64,000 bases of DNA. It comes from Helianthus annuus (Eukaryota > Streptophyta > Magnoliopsida > Asterales > Asteraceae). The notes under the pieces were generated by a model, which ran no database searches, was not told the origin of the DNA, and worked only from the letters and a program-made list of their open reading frames with translations. Below, in pieces: positions 10,827-21,028 of this stretch; position 1 is the first letter of the stretch; the number at the start of each line of letters is the position of its first letter. Both the position numbers and the translations under genes were made by a program. The stretch lies in assembly GCF_002127325.2 (NCBI RefSeq), contig NC_035449.2, positions 79,460,693 through 79,524,692 of the forward strand. The letters run 5' to 3'.

Positions 10827-12890
10827 GCAGCCTTGTGTCTCCATTTCAACACTTTTGGTGCTCTCATCCGCTCTCAAGCTTTCAGCTGCGATTCAAGACT
10901 TTTGTAAGCGTTTTCCTTCAGCCTTCTTCAATCTCCATCTCTATTTCACTTCTACTCCATCTTATTTCATCAAAATCACACGCACACTTTAACTTTTTCC
11001 TCAAAATCTTTGATTTCCAAACACCTCGAAGATGGTTTCCACTCGTTTTACCTAGGTAAAATGTTGTGGAGCATCATTCAATCGAGATTAGATCAAGATC
11101 TAATGGATTTTCACGTTTTACAACTTCTTTACGAACTCCTTTTTGGTTTTTATGCAATATTGGTGGAATCGGAGGCCCGTCAGACTCTCGACACCTCTCA
11201 TTGTCGAAGAGCCAACTCTAGGGTTGATTCCCACCATGGAGATGGTCCGATTTACGGGTCAGACATAGTATTACTTCATATCATCATGTATTAATTCATA
11301 TCATCATGTATTCACCGTTTTGACCTAGTTCACCGTTTTCATCGCACAAATGCATAAACATAGTATTAACACATAAAGTTCACCCTTGAACATCCCGTTT
11401 TCGCGTACGTTGAAATATGCGTATTTTAATGTTTTTGGTAATGTTTTCGGGCGTCGGACGTCACGTATGACTAATCAAACACCAAAGATACTTAATATAA
11501 GTTAAAATACTTATATTTATTATATAAATATCAGTTTATAATCTGATTTAAAATAGTTTGCAAAAATCACTTTAAAAGCCGATTTTTACCGTTTTTAACG
11601 CATAGTCTTGTACCGAACTTTACCGTAACCATACCAAATCATCACGACTTGATATTTTAATACAACACATGTTATTTACTGATCAAAATGGTGGTTATAC
11701 TCATGATAGTGGAGGTCTCATGTAAGACACATAAATCATGCAATTTCACCCATTTTACTACTTTTTAAGTTATACGTACAACATGCAAAGCTAATAACTC
11801 AATGCCATAACTTTTACACTATCAAAACACATCATATAACATCATTTTGCAAGCTTATATTCTGATTTAAATGTATTTTTATCATACCATAACATTTTCA
11901 ACATCTTATGATCATTAAATCATCATGCATGCTTATGTACAAACATCTAATGCACATTCATTTTATCATCATCATCCAAGATTAAACACACTCATCCTAC
12001 ATTTACTATGATTTCTTAACACATCCAAATCATAATATTTGTTCAATCATTCATCAATCATCACAACATCAAATGCATCAACATTCTTTAATTTATGAAC
12101 TAACTAACAAAATAACCCACATGTACATATACATATATTAGTGGGAAACCCGCGCATTGCCGCGGAAATTGATAATACGGGGCGAGAACATAATACAAAC
12201 CTTTTAAAAATAAAAATAAACTTATAGAAGTTGCATATTTATATAAAAGCACCAACGTTTTGTAGCAGGGTACTTAAATATGATATACATACATAATAAG
12301 TACATATATTTATAATACTCGACAAGCATAATATAAGAACCTACCGTCCAAAAAAATATAATTAGCATTTATAAGTTTGTAACTATCCAATTAAGATCAG
12401 ATGACCAAAACTTTTAAACCATCCCACTAAAAAAATTTAATATATCAAGTTGTATAATAGTAATAATAATACATTAATTTAACCAAGTTAAACAAGCACA
12501 AACCAAGAAACAATAAGTCTAAAATTGTCCGAAAAAGGACTCCGTGATGGCCGCAGCTGGGTTGAATGGTGTTTGATAAGTAGGAGGATGTATAAGAGTC
12601 GATGATTGTTGAAACAAATTACATATATAATTACATGTTTACCTTTATAATTAGGCTCATCAGTTCCATGACCAAAAAGCCCAGTTCAAAGAATCTGGTG
12701 CTTCCAGTTTCAAATAATCTGCATCGGCAAATTTATAATATTTTATATTCAGGCCTCTAGAAGAAAATGTTGCTACAAATAGTACTTAGTTATGAAGTAT
12801 ATGCTCCAAACCGTCCCCAATGATTTAGTTTCCTTAAAGCTCTCTGCCACCATTAGGAAAAAATAATGCATCAGAATAAAAGTGAGTTAC

Positions 12891-12976
12891 CCTTCCTTCT
12901 GGCCAAACCCTGAACTAGTAACAGTTGAAATGCCAGTGGCTTCTAGAATCCAAACTTTAAGAAAAAAGCATGCGTT
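12891..12976 (-). pseudogene. Captured exon of an alanine/glutamate-glyoxylate aminotransferase
   Basis: The minus strand reads FFLKVWILEATGIST then VTSSGFGQKEG, ending at a GTAACT splice donor. Plant alanine aminotransferases and the peroxisomal glutamate:glyoxylate aminotransferases (PLP-dependent fold type I) have a very similar C-terminal block, LLEATGISTVPGSGFGQKEG. The conserved PG of VPGSG is replaced by TS, and upstream codons decay within a few residues. Only this ~85-base exon part is present, without the PLP lysine or other catalytic residues. It is a Helitron-borne fragment, not a functional gene. Assignment to the family is good; between its two branches it is open. Confidence 0.7.
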
Positions 12977-13219
12977 TTTACGTGATTGCCTTCTGCCCTG
13001 AAATCTAGTTCTCCTTGTATCTTCATGTGAATTTTGAACTAAAGTAGGAATATTTTCCAGGTCTGTATTGTTCTTATTTTTATTTGTTTAAAGACAAAAG
13101 TCCTAGATTAAACAATTTCCACCCCCAAAATCTCCCCTTCACCGGTGAATAACAACTTAGATGTTAAACTGATTTAGTAAATCAATAACAAAATAATATG
13201 TTCTATTTATATGTATAAC

Positions 13220-13490
13220 CTGTCAAAAATATCCTTGATCTGCTTCTTAATGACATCACCTTTCCTCGGAGTCTTGATATGTTCGACAAAACCCAAAACA
13301 AATAATACCCTGCCTCAAGTGGAATCCCAACACAAAAACTTCATGTGTTCAATGATATTCAAACTATTATAGGTGGTTCGGAGAGTAAAACACATATACA
13401 AAATAGATAATTACCTTAAAGAAGGTGGTTCAATCACGTACTTATTTCCTGATCTAGGTATATTCAACCATCCAGATTCACCCAACAACA
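13220..13490 (-). pseudogene. Two captured exon-like segments, family unknown
   Basis: Segment a (13490-13415, minus) follows a ...TTGGCAG acceptor and encodes LGESGWLNIPRSGNKYVIEP, ending at AAG|GTAATT. Segment b (13309-13220, minus) follows ...GAGGCAG and encodes VLFVLGFVEHIKTPRKGDVI and a basic tail, ending at CAG|GTTATA. The frame runs through from a to b when the 105-base stretch between them is treated as an intron. I do not recognise the protein. It is unlike aminotransferase sequence, so it probably comes from a second source gene. Confidence 0.5.
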
Positions 13491-15509
13491 CTGCCAACAA
13501 TACTGATTAGGTAACCAAATTCCATGAAAACGAAGCAATCTGCATATGCAATTCAAAACCAATCGATTAACCGTAGAATACAAATTACCACTTGATAACC
13601 ATATCCAAAAACTCAACAACCATTTGACTGAAAACAGATAACGTGATTCAGCCAACAACTCCCGAAGAACAGTCATGGGGCAATTATAGGTCTCTGATTT
13701 AGATTCAAAGGCAAGTGAGCTGGCAATGGGTGGTTTTGAGAAGAGAAAAATAAAGAGGGAGATCTTTGGACTTCCTAATTGAATGTGCAGAGATAGTTAT
13801 AGTGGGAAGTTTATGTCGATTAGGTTTTCTGAGGGTAGGGATGGAAAGGATTTTGAGTGTGTGAGTATGGGGTGTAGGATCAATTTACTATTATATCCTT
13901 CTAGTGTCTTAAAATGTTATGATCTTTACAATTTTACCCTCACAAAACAAGTTTTCATTAGTTGTACTTATTGCTACAAGAGTTAGATGCGATGTAAAAT
14001 TACATTTTGTCCATCACTTGCTTTATATAGTTATATAGATATACATACGGCTCACATATACACACACATAAACTTCCAAGATTTCACTTTTCTTATATTC
14101 ACTTCAAATCATAAGACTTTTATATGACATCTTTTATAAAAACCTTTTGATCATACATGCAATAACTTTTCATAAATCACATCATACAAGAATCATCATT
14201 TTAACAAAAATCAAAACACAACTCCAACATATACACACACATACCTTTGGCCATGCATACTTGAACAAAAGGTTTCTATACCCACCAAAAAAATGAGTTT
14301 TTAAACAACATATAAACCTTCCGCTATCATCATCATCACCAAAGATCAAGAACATGATTTTAAAAAAATAAGTTTATACCTTCAAGATTTTGGTGGGATT
14401 TTGACAAAGTTTAATGATATGGAGCTTGCACCTTCTTGGAATCACCTTGAAATCACCCTTGAATCTTTAAAACACCTTGAAACTAACTTGAAATGGCTTT
14501 GATCTTCAAGGAAAATGTCTGAATTTTGAAAGGAAGTGGGTATATGTGTGTGTCCGGCCAAGATTATCAAAAGGAAGGAAAGAAATTGAAAAGTTGGTTC
14601 TTGGAAAGTTGTTTTATGTTGAGTGAAGGAAAGTTATAATCATTTGGTTTAACATACATCCAACACCTGCCAAACCAAAGAATTGGTGGGTACCTATTGT
14701 GCTGCCACCTTGCTCCCACACACACAATTTCTCTCTCTTAATTCTATACATACACATATTCATGCAAAGACAGGTATTTAACTGACTACCGGGTATTTTA
14801 TTTTCGCGTTTTAATTGCGTTTTAAGGCGTTTAAAATTATTTTTATCATTCTACAAAAACTAACTCGCCATAATATTGCTGAACAATATTTTGTTTGCCT
14901 GGATTGGCTGCGTTGTCTGTATATTGCAGTATACGCGTGATATTGCGCAGTACGCGCTTAAATTCGCAAAATAAGGATTTTAAGCGTTTTAATTAATTTT
15001 TCTTCACGAATATGATTAAAATAGGATTTTAATCATAACGGAATATTTTTAGGATTTTAACATTATCCAGGCGGTCAACGATGTTCGTTTCGCATTTTGT
15101 TCGTTACGCGATAAGCGTTTATTTTATTATTGCCAACAAAGTTTTCAGTTAAGTTTGGATTTACCAACACTTAAAATACCTTATATTAACGTCATATTTA
15201 ATAATTTAGTGCTTTCTTATATTCATAACACGTGTCACACTAGTACCGTACAGGCTTAAAATAGTCGGGTGTCACATTTGGGCAGCCCTTACGGACCGTA
15301 AGAGGAAGTGTCTTATGGTCCATAAGGCACTGTGACGCCCAAAAGTTTGTTTTGTGACAGTTTTGGCCCCTGAACTTGTATTTTCAGCTTTTTGACATTT
15401 TTAGCCCTTTTAATTTATTATTTATGTTACATAAAGGCTATCAAGGCATGTATAACTTTGATTTTTTTTGGAAATTTTGTGAATGTCATCTTACTCAATC
15501 ATAAGATTA

Positions 15510-15708
15510 CAACCAACTGGGGTAGCCCAGTTGGCCACCGACACCCACCTCTTCCCAGAGGTACCGGGTTCGAGTCTTGGGAGTGGCATATGTCGCCCAG
15601 GGTAAGAACTCGGCATGGGAAAGTCACCGCGGAGCTAGCTTGGTCGGGTAGCGGCTCCCGGAGTGAGATCACTCCGGCGGTTGAGAGGACCGTGCACTAT
15701 CCCCCCCC
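15510..15708 (+). mobile_element. tRNA-derived SINE with perfect 14-bp target duplication
   Basis: RNA polymerase III A box (TAGCCCAGTTGGCCA, 15523-15537) and B box (GGGTTCGAGTCTT, 15566-15578) lie about 30 bases apart in a tRNA-like head. A GC-rich body ends in a C9 run. The target duplication CAATCATAAGATTA lies at 15496-15509 and 15709-15722 with no mismatch, indicating a recent LINE-mediated insertion. The C-rich 3' end instead of poly(A) is unusual for a plant SINE. Confidence 0.88.
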
Positions 15709-15722
15709 CAATCATAAGATTA

Positions 15723-16204
15723 AGGAACTCGTAAATAAAATATAGAATTTTATTAAACATGGAAACGATCGAAAGTGCACAATTTTAGAAAACTTGCTAT
15801 GGTTACACGACTCAACCTATTGATACTGAGTCACACATCTAGAGACATAAAAAAGTAACACACTTTAATAACTTTTAATTGTGAAGCTAGTTTTAAATTG
15901 ATAACAGAAAACATAGAATCACCTAGACGCGAATAAATAGAAAGACCTGAAACTATCGAGTGTCTAAAACTACCAAACAACGACTAATCAAAGCCTAGTA
16001 ATTCCGAAACATATCGATATTCAATCGGTTTGGAAGCACACTTTGGTCTAGTGATTTTAAATGATTAATTACCTTTATTATCTCTAATAATAGGGTTAAA
16101 ACGATAATCGGTCAGATTAACAAATTAACTAATGGTTTTAACGTGTTTATAGTGTTAGAAAGGAAAAAAAATTCGATTTGTCCACCTCTACTATCCGAAA
16201 AAAC
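15723..16204. other. AT-rich sequence upstream of snoRNA cluster 1
   Basis: No ORF, repeat or RNA gene that I can support. The cluster promoter is recognisable only from about 16255 onward. Confidence 0.4.
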
Positions 16205-16261
16205 CGCTCCCTTAGAATTTTAAAATTAGATTAAACAAAGGGCTAAATGTGTATCCTTAAA

Positions 16262-16359
16262 AGCCCAGACAATACTGGGTTACACAAGCTCATATATCCC
16301 AAACCGTTCACCTAAAACCCTACTCAGGTTCGCCAATCGCACACTTAACGCCATAAATA
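16262..16359 (+). promoter_or_regulatory. Promoter of snoRNA cluster 1 (Site II, telo box, TATA)
   Basis: AGCCCA (reverse of the Site II core TGGGCT) at 16262-16267, a telo box AAACCCTA at 16315-16322 and a TATA-like ATAAATA at 16353-16359, then a pyrimidine-rich leader. This trio is typical of plant ribosomal-protein and snoRNA gene promoters. The same order recurs before cluster 2 at 32705-32814. A short ATG frame (MAGPLTIIG) ends at a GTAACT donor near 16427, so the snoRNAs may be intronic in a short non-coding host transcript. Confidence 0.65.
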
Positions 16360-16481
16360 CGCATAGTGATCTTCTCTTCTTCCATCACTCGTCGTTCTTC
16401 CCTAATGGCTGGACCCCTTACCATCATTGGTAACTTCATTTTTTAATTTCTGTATTCAAATCGTTTCGAAATTATTAATTA

Positions 16482-16576
16482 GTGCAGTGATGAAGCAATA
16501 TTGTGGACTAGAGTTTCTGATATTGGGCTCTTCTTCCCATTTTATTTTGACGACAAACCCTTGGCTGTCTGAGCAC
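16482..16576 (+). ncRNA. C/D-box snoRNA guiding 25S rRNA (cluster 1, gene 1)
   Basis: A GTGC/GCAC terminal stem closes the RNA. C box GTGATGA (16487-16493), D' box CTGA (16517-16520), a C'-like TGACGA (16548-16553) and D box CTGA (16569-16572) are in order. The guide before D, CCCTTGGCTGT, is complementary to ACAGCCAAGGG of 25S rRNA. The guide before D', GGACTAGAGT, is complementary to ACTCTAGTCC, which lies a few dozen bases further along the same 25S region (rRNA from memory). Two independent matches to neighbouring rRNA sites make the call strong. By the D+5 rule the D guide points to the C of ACAGC. The same RNA recurs at 32943-33037. Confidence 0.88.
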
Positions 16577-16665
16577 TAACGGTTATCAATCATTTTTTTT
16601 TCTCCAAGTTTTCTTAATTTACTAAAATATATTCACTCAAATTTTGATTGTTTGTAAATTAGGTT

Positions 16666-16762
16666 GAGGGCTAATGATGAGAAATACAATTATCTTAGCG
16701 GATTTCAGTGAGATTACTTACTTGTAATCAATGATCTGATTGTTACACACATTGAAGCTCTT
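16666..16762 (+). ncRNA. C/D-box snoRNA guiding 25S rRNA (cluster 1, gene 2; D box mutated)
   Basis: Terminal stem GAGGGCT/AGCTCTT, C box ATGATGA (16674-16680) and D box position TTGA (16752-16755), where the cluster 2 copy has a correct CTGA. The guide before D, TTGTTACACAC, is complementary to GTGTGTAACAA of 25S rRNA. An upstream segment, CTTAGCGGA, is complementary to TCCGCTAAG, close to the same rRNA site. Compared with the copy at 33100 it has a 4-base internal duplication (TACTTACTTG versus TACTTG). With the altered D box this copy may be poorly processed. Confidence 0.75.
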
Positions 16763-16806
16763 AGTAATTTTTTTTAATAAAATGGGATGTAAATAATAAT
16801 AATAAT

Positions 16807-16915
16807 AGCAGTGATGAGGCAAAACACATGAGGATGTGTTTAGGGAAGTGGACAATACAATGGAAGTTGTGTTGCCGTGATCCCCAATTTAAACGACTTC
16901 TCCTTCCACTGAGCT
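16807..16915 (+). ncRNA. C/D-box snoRNA with 18S rRNA 3'-end guide (cluster 1, gene 3)
   Basis: C box GTGATGA (16811-16817) and D box CTGA (16909-16912) with a short AGC/GCT stem. The guide before D, ACGACTTCTCCTTCC, is fully complementary over 15 bases to GGAAGGAGAAGTCGT, the strongly conserved sequence near the 3' end of 18S rRNA. By the D+5 rule the target is the second A of GGAAGG. No convincing D' guide is seen. The 109-base length is at the upper end for a plant C/D snoRNA. An identical gene lies at 33240-33348. Confidence 0.82.
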
Positions 16916-17159
16916 TTTTTATTTATTTTCATTCCAACTTTTATACAAATTTACATGTTTTTTTTCTAATTTCTTTTACATATATAAAGTTTTTATTAGA
17001 TACGCGTCCATTTTATCAATTCTGGAGGATAAGTTGGTTCCTCACGGTGTAATGGCTCGGACGCCATATTAATATTTGTGGCCATCCTGATCAATGGGTT
17101 CTCAGTACCATTGCATCCTGGAAACACCTCATACATTTTATTCTTTGTTAGCATTTAAC

Positions 17160-17821
17160 TATTTTAAACCTAGATTTTTATTTTTAAGAAATGCTTTGTG
17201 TTCTATTGAGACTATTTTCTACCTGATATGAACCTGAGTTTGACTTGTAAGAAAATATAATATAATGGGTTAGCGATCTGCTAGACTGGAACTGTTGGTT
17301 TGACTCAATTTGCTGCTTAGATGATTTCGAGTTATAGTAAAACTGCTACAAAGCAAATGATTATATGGTTATCAAACAATTTAGGGGTGTTGAATGTAGT
17401 AGAGAAGGAGTATGTTTATTAGTTATTATTATTGTTTACCATTTTTCAAGTGAGAAACCTGAGTCAAGTTTTTTTTTCAAGAAGCTTTGGTAAACAAAGA
17501 TAATGCGGTAGTGATATTGGCAGTTCTACCGGTGGTATGATGATTCTCCAGTGGTTTGTATATCATCCAAATTTGTTGTTCAAAAAAATATTTATGGTTG
17601 CAAAGTCCTTAGGCTCTCTCTAGTTGTTTGACCAGGGAGCTAAGAGTACTTGGCTTTGACAAGGCAGGGATAGAAATTAGTTTTTGCAAATATAAATATA
17701 AGTCAAATAAAGATAAAGTCAAATTTGGCTCGGTTAATGACATTTGTCTTTGCAGCTACTAAGGTAGTAATTAGTCTTAGACCTTGTTTTACAACCATCG
17801 TCACAACTTAATTGTTAGTTA
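17160..17821. other. Sequence between snoRNA repeats
   Basis: No ORF or further snoRNA boxes with matching guides found. It separates the intact three-gene set from a decayed second set, so it is probably spacer of the same transcription unit or inserted sequence. Confidence 0.4.
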
Positions 17822-18100
17822 GTGCAGTGATGAAGTAATATTGTGGACTAGAGTTTCTGATATTGGGCTCTTCCCACTCTACTTTCATAATTTCTTCCAC
17901 TGATTTTTTTAATTCTCAGAGTTTATTGTTTTTAAAATTAGGTTGAGGGCTAATGATGAGAAATACAATTATCTTAGCGGATTTCAGTGAGATTTTTGAT
18001 CAATGATCTGATTGTTACAAACACTGAAGATCTTAGATTTTGTTAAATGTGATGTTTATAATAATAGCAATGATGAGGTAAAACACATGAGGATGAGTAT
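17822..18100 (+). pseudogene. Decayed second copy of the snoRNA set
   Basis: Gene 1 copy (17822-17905) keeps the C box, the D' guide and the D' box, but the 25S D guide is lost. Gene 2 copy (17945-18033) keeps the C box ATGATGA, CTTAGCGGA and a CTGA D box; its guide is altered to TTGTTACAAAC, and the stem now has AGATCTT. Gene 3 copy (18066-18100) keeps only its first ~35 bases. Gene 2 might still be expressed; genes 1 and 3 look dead. This shows tandem duplication of the whole set followed by decay. Confidence 0.78.
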
Positions 18101-18141
18101 GTTTTTAAGTTATTTCCATCAACTTTAACCCTATATTCTAA

Positions 18142-18385
18142 GGGTGGAGGGTATGGTTAATCACTCTAGGGTGTTTTAGTAGTTTAAAAAATAAAAAAAA
18201 ATTGTGACTGGTTGAAAGGGATTGGGACCCACTATTAAACCTCCCTCCTCCTTCCCTCCTCTTCCCGCATCGGTGAATATACACCGAAAACATTCAAATT
18301 TTCGGTGACTCAAACAAGTGGGGGTGGTAACCGATCGGTGAACTCCATTCACCGAATGGGTTTACCGAAACTATACCCTCCACCC
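18142..18385. mobile_element. Tourist/PIF-Harbinger-like MITE
   Basis: Terminal inverted repeats GGGTGGAGGGTATGGTT and the reverse complement of AACTATACCCTCCACCC (one mismatch in 17) are flanked by TAA on both sides (18139-18141, 18386-18388). Size 244 bp, no ORF. A 3-bp TWA target duplication is the hallmark of PIF/Harbinger MITEs. It sits directly after the decayed snoRNA set and may have truncated it. Confidence 0.85.
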
Positions 18386-18549
18386 TAACTAAAAATCACT
18401 GCTTTTTTAAAATTTACCTTTCATTTTAAAAAATCCTCCACATCATATTCTTTATATTTATCTCTATATTCTTTTTTTAATTATTTCTTTCTCTTTCTTT
18501 CATTTACAATCTTAACCACTTAATATTGTCTCATTATAGAGGGTTAGAT

Positions 18550-18695
18550 GGTTGTGAAGAGGTGTTGGAAAGGAGTATTGTGAAGAATTTGTTTGTAGGG
18601 AACCGCATTTTGTTTTGAGTCAGATTTATATGAGCCAGGGGAGGTTTGATGAGGCGGAAAAGGAGGCTGAAGAAGGGTTGATAAAATATGTATAA
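18550..18695 (+). pseudogene. TPR-like gene fragment
   Basis: The plus strand reads LSQIYMSQGRFDEAEKEAEEGL (18615-18680), a good tetratricopeptide helix pair (conserved G-R-x-x-E-A pattern), ending in a stop at 18693. A different frame just upstream reads LDGCEEVLERSIVKNLFVGN, so at least one frameshift separates the two parts. There is no start codon, and the remaining repeats are missing. It is a scrap of a host gene, possibly transposon-borne. Confidence 0.4.
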
Positions 18696-19295
18696 TTTCT
18701 TGCATTTGAAGAAACAGTTATCCTGGTAGTTAAATGGCAACCTTGTGTAATATTGAATAAGCATAGTTTTACTATACCAGGGGATATATTGTTATCATAC
18801 TGAAGATTGGAGAATTGACAATAACTTGCTTTATTTGTTCTTTTTAAGCTTATTCAGTTACAAACATCATAAACATTCAACATATATTGGCTTACTGATT
18901 ATGATCCATCAAGAAAAGCGTGTGATCAAGTTATCTTTGTAAGTTTTAAGTTGCATACTTAAGACTTTTCACATACAAAGAATCTAAGATGGAAATGCTG
19001 ACAGCCCCTTTTGCCTCTCATCCACTGCTGCCGACAACAAACAACTGCATTGGCTGCCACTCGCCACCCTCATCGTCCCTTGAAATGTATCATTTTGGGA
19101 AACTAGATGCAAACTTAAAAAGAACAATAACAACAGATGTAACCATAGTGGAAAAACTGTTATAAACACCAAAAAGGTAGCGTTCTGCATCGTTTTTCAA
19201 CACTGCACGCAGCAGTGTTTCTGTAGGTTTTTGGATCGGTTATTACCGGTTTTTTGGACCGGTTTTTCAGCAAAAAACGGAGTGTTTATTTCAGC
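18696..19295. other. Unassigned sequence left of X-family LTR
   Basis: No gene supported. A GGATCGGTTATTACCGG block with repeated ACCGGTTTTT occurs at about 19230-19270 and resembles the CCGGTTTT-rich repeats at 8457 and 62100. No copia integrase is visible here, although copia sequence resumes on the other side of the LTR, so the left flank is rearranged. Confidence 0.4.
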
Positions 19296-21028
19296 AAAAT
19301 GCAACATATAAATTGCATCAATTGTGGCATAAAACTAACCCTTTTTTAGTACCAATGTTGGAAGAAGTGTGCTTTTGTCTTCCTTTTGTATTTTCAGGAT
19401 TAAATGAGCTCAAATAGACAAAAGAAGCAAAAAGACAGCTAAATCTAACATAAATACAAGAAAAGGAACAAACGTGGCATGCCCGACCTCTCGACAGCAT
19501 CTTCCCAAGCAAAACAAGAAGACAGAAGCCTGAACACGCCCCGTGCTCAGTGAGCACGGGGGCGTGCCCAAGTGTCAGCAGAAAAGACAAAGTGGTAGAA
19601 GCTTCCATCGCCCACCACGGGGCCGTGGTCAACTATAAGATTCGCGGAATCCAGACAAATCTTGATAGTACAGATATGCTTCTGCACACGGGGTCGTGCT
19701 CAGCGGACACGGAGGGCGTGGTCAACTAATGCAGACAAACTGCATTTAATGAAGAAAGAGAGGAGGATGGACACGGGGCCGTGCCCTGTGGACACGGGGC
19801 CGTGCCCGAGCTTCTGTTCAGCCTATAAATAGGAGTGCTTGGAGCTCTTGCAACTCATCCCTTGGCACACCACCTCTCTCACACTTCACCCACCACCCAC
19901 CACCATCACAACACCATCATCTACCACCATCATCCATTGTCCATCATAGAGTGTGTGAGTCATCTCGGGATCCAAGATTGATTGTAAGAGTTCTTGACAA
20001 TCAAAGGTCATGTTTGCCTAAGTCTCTTATATCACTTGGTGAAGACAAGTGTTTAGTGTAATACTTTTTATTTTTAATCTTTTGCACTTTTTAATTGGTT
20101 TTGTATTAATGACTTTAATTACTAGTTTCTTATGTTGAAGGTGATTCTTCCTTATCGTTTGTCCGTGGTGTCTTGGCATTATTTTACTGTCTATATAAAA
20201 TAAAAGATTTTCACCATTCATATCTCCACGGTCTATATGGAGGTATGTTGGCTACCTGGTCGGGGGTTAAGGGAATGGTTTGGTAAGAGTCTTTCCATTG
20301 TTCATTGTATAGATTTTGCAAAGGACCTGGGTCAAATTTAGTAGGACCTCCTTCAATACCAAACGGTATTGGATGGCGGGGGTCCAAACTCTTTGACCCC
20401 CTCATAAGTTAAACTACTATTAAAACTTTAACCCGGCTTCTTAGGACTGTATCCTTATTGACTTAGACTACTTAGCCGAGGGTAACGTCGCCTTCAAAAG
20501 AGGGGTCTACCACATTATGCATTAATAACTTAATTAATTATCTTTCAATAATCCGACCCTTTAGGATTGTATCCTTGCTGACTCAAACTACTGGGTTGAG
20601 GGTAACGTCGCCTTCAAAAGAGGGGCCTACTACAATAACTAAGATATTCTCTTAACAAGTGCAAAAGTGTGAAAATAATCAAAGGTTACACTACACACGA
20701 GTCGGATCCAAGTGATTCATCTTGTCTATCTGTTTTTACTTTTATTTTATTTTCAGCATTTTAGTTAGTTTTATTTTTCTAGTTTAAAAACCTTTTTCTA
20801 ACATTTTTATTTGATTAGACGTTGAGGATAAACCGGTACTAAAAGCTCTTGTGTCCTTGGACGACCTCGGTATCTTACCAACACTATACTACGTCCACGA
20901 TGGGTGCACTTACCCATATGTGTGTTTAGTGTTATTAAATATCGTGTTTATAAATTTAAAACTTGGCTAAAAAGTGTAAAAAAGGCTTAAAATATACACC
21001 TAAAATATATAACACTTCACACGCATCA
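19296..21028 (+). mobile_element. X-family LTR, copy C (plus strand, 5' end clipped)
   Basis: Homologous along its length to the LTRs of element X, but in plus orientation. It starts at AAAATGCAACATATAAATTG (the first ~10 bases of TGATGTGTGT are missing) and ends CACACGCATCA. A TATA box TATAAATAG lies at 19824-19832, preceded by repeated CACGGGGCCGTG-like motifs. It directly abuts copia integrase codons on the right with no primer site between, so it is a solo or truncated LTR that interrupted the copia element. Confidence 0.85.

Larger units (their letters stand above)
12138..14039 (-). mobile_element. Non-autonomous Helitron with captured gene fragments
   Basis: Read on the minus strand, the element begins TCTATATAACTATATAAAG, a good match to plant Helitron 5' termini (TC... 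AT-rich). It ends with a hairpin CCGCG-GCAATG-CGCGG, ten further bases and CTAA. It lies between a host A and T (plus strand: A at 12137, T at 14040), the usual AT target of Helitrons, with no target duplication. There is no Rep/helicase ORF, so it needed a helper. The interior carries exon-like segments bounded by GT/AG junctions, all on the element's own strand, as expected of gene-capturing Helitrons. It sits inside the solo LTR and is therefore younger than it. Confidence 0.82.
10225..15276 (+). mobile_element. Solo-LTR-like unit (gypsy type), interrupted by a Helitron
   Basis: The left end is TGTAACAACCCGACTTTT and the right end AAAATAGTCGGGTGTCACA. These are TG...CA termini with an imperfect inverted repeat (TGTAACAACCCGAC versus TGTGACACCCGAC), as in LTRs. 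Without the 1.9-kb Helitron at 12138-14039 the unit is about 3.15 kb, similar in size to the 3.49-kb LTRs of element Z. A TATA box (10818-10826) with downstream pyrimidine-rich leader fits an LTR promoter. No primer site follows the right end and no second copy is in the window, so it is read as a solo LTR. The flanking pentamers (CGTAG and TTTGG) do not match, which leaves room for a rearranged junction. Confidence 0.6.

Noticed and set aside
10225..15276. Complete retrotransposon rather than solo LTR
   Set aside because: No internal primer site, polypurine tract, second LTR or retroelement protein is seen between the TG and CA ends; the only insert is a Helitron.
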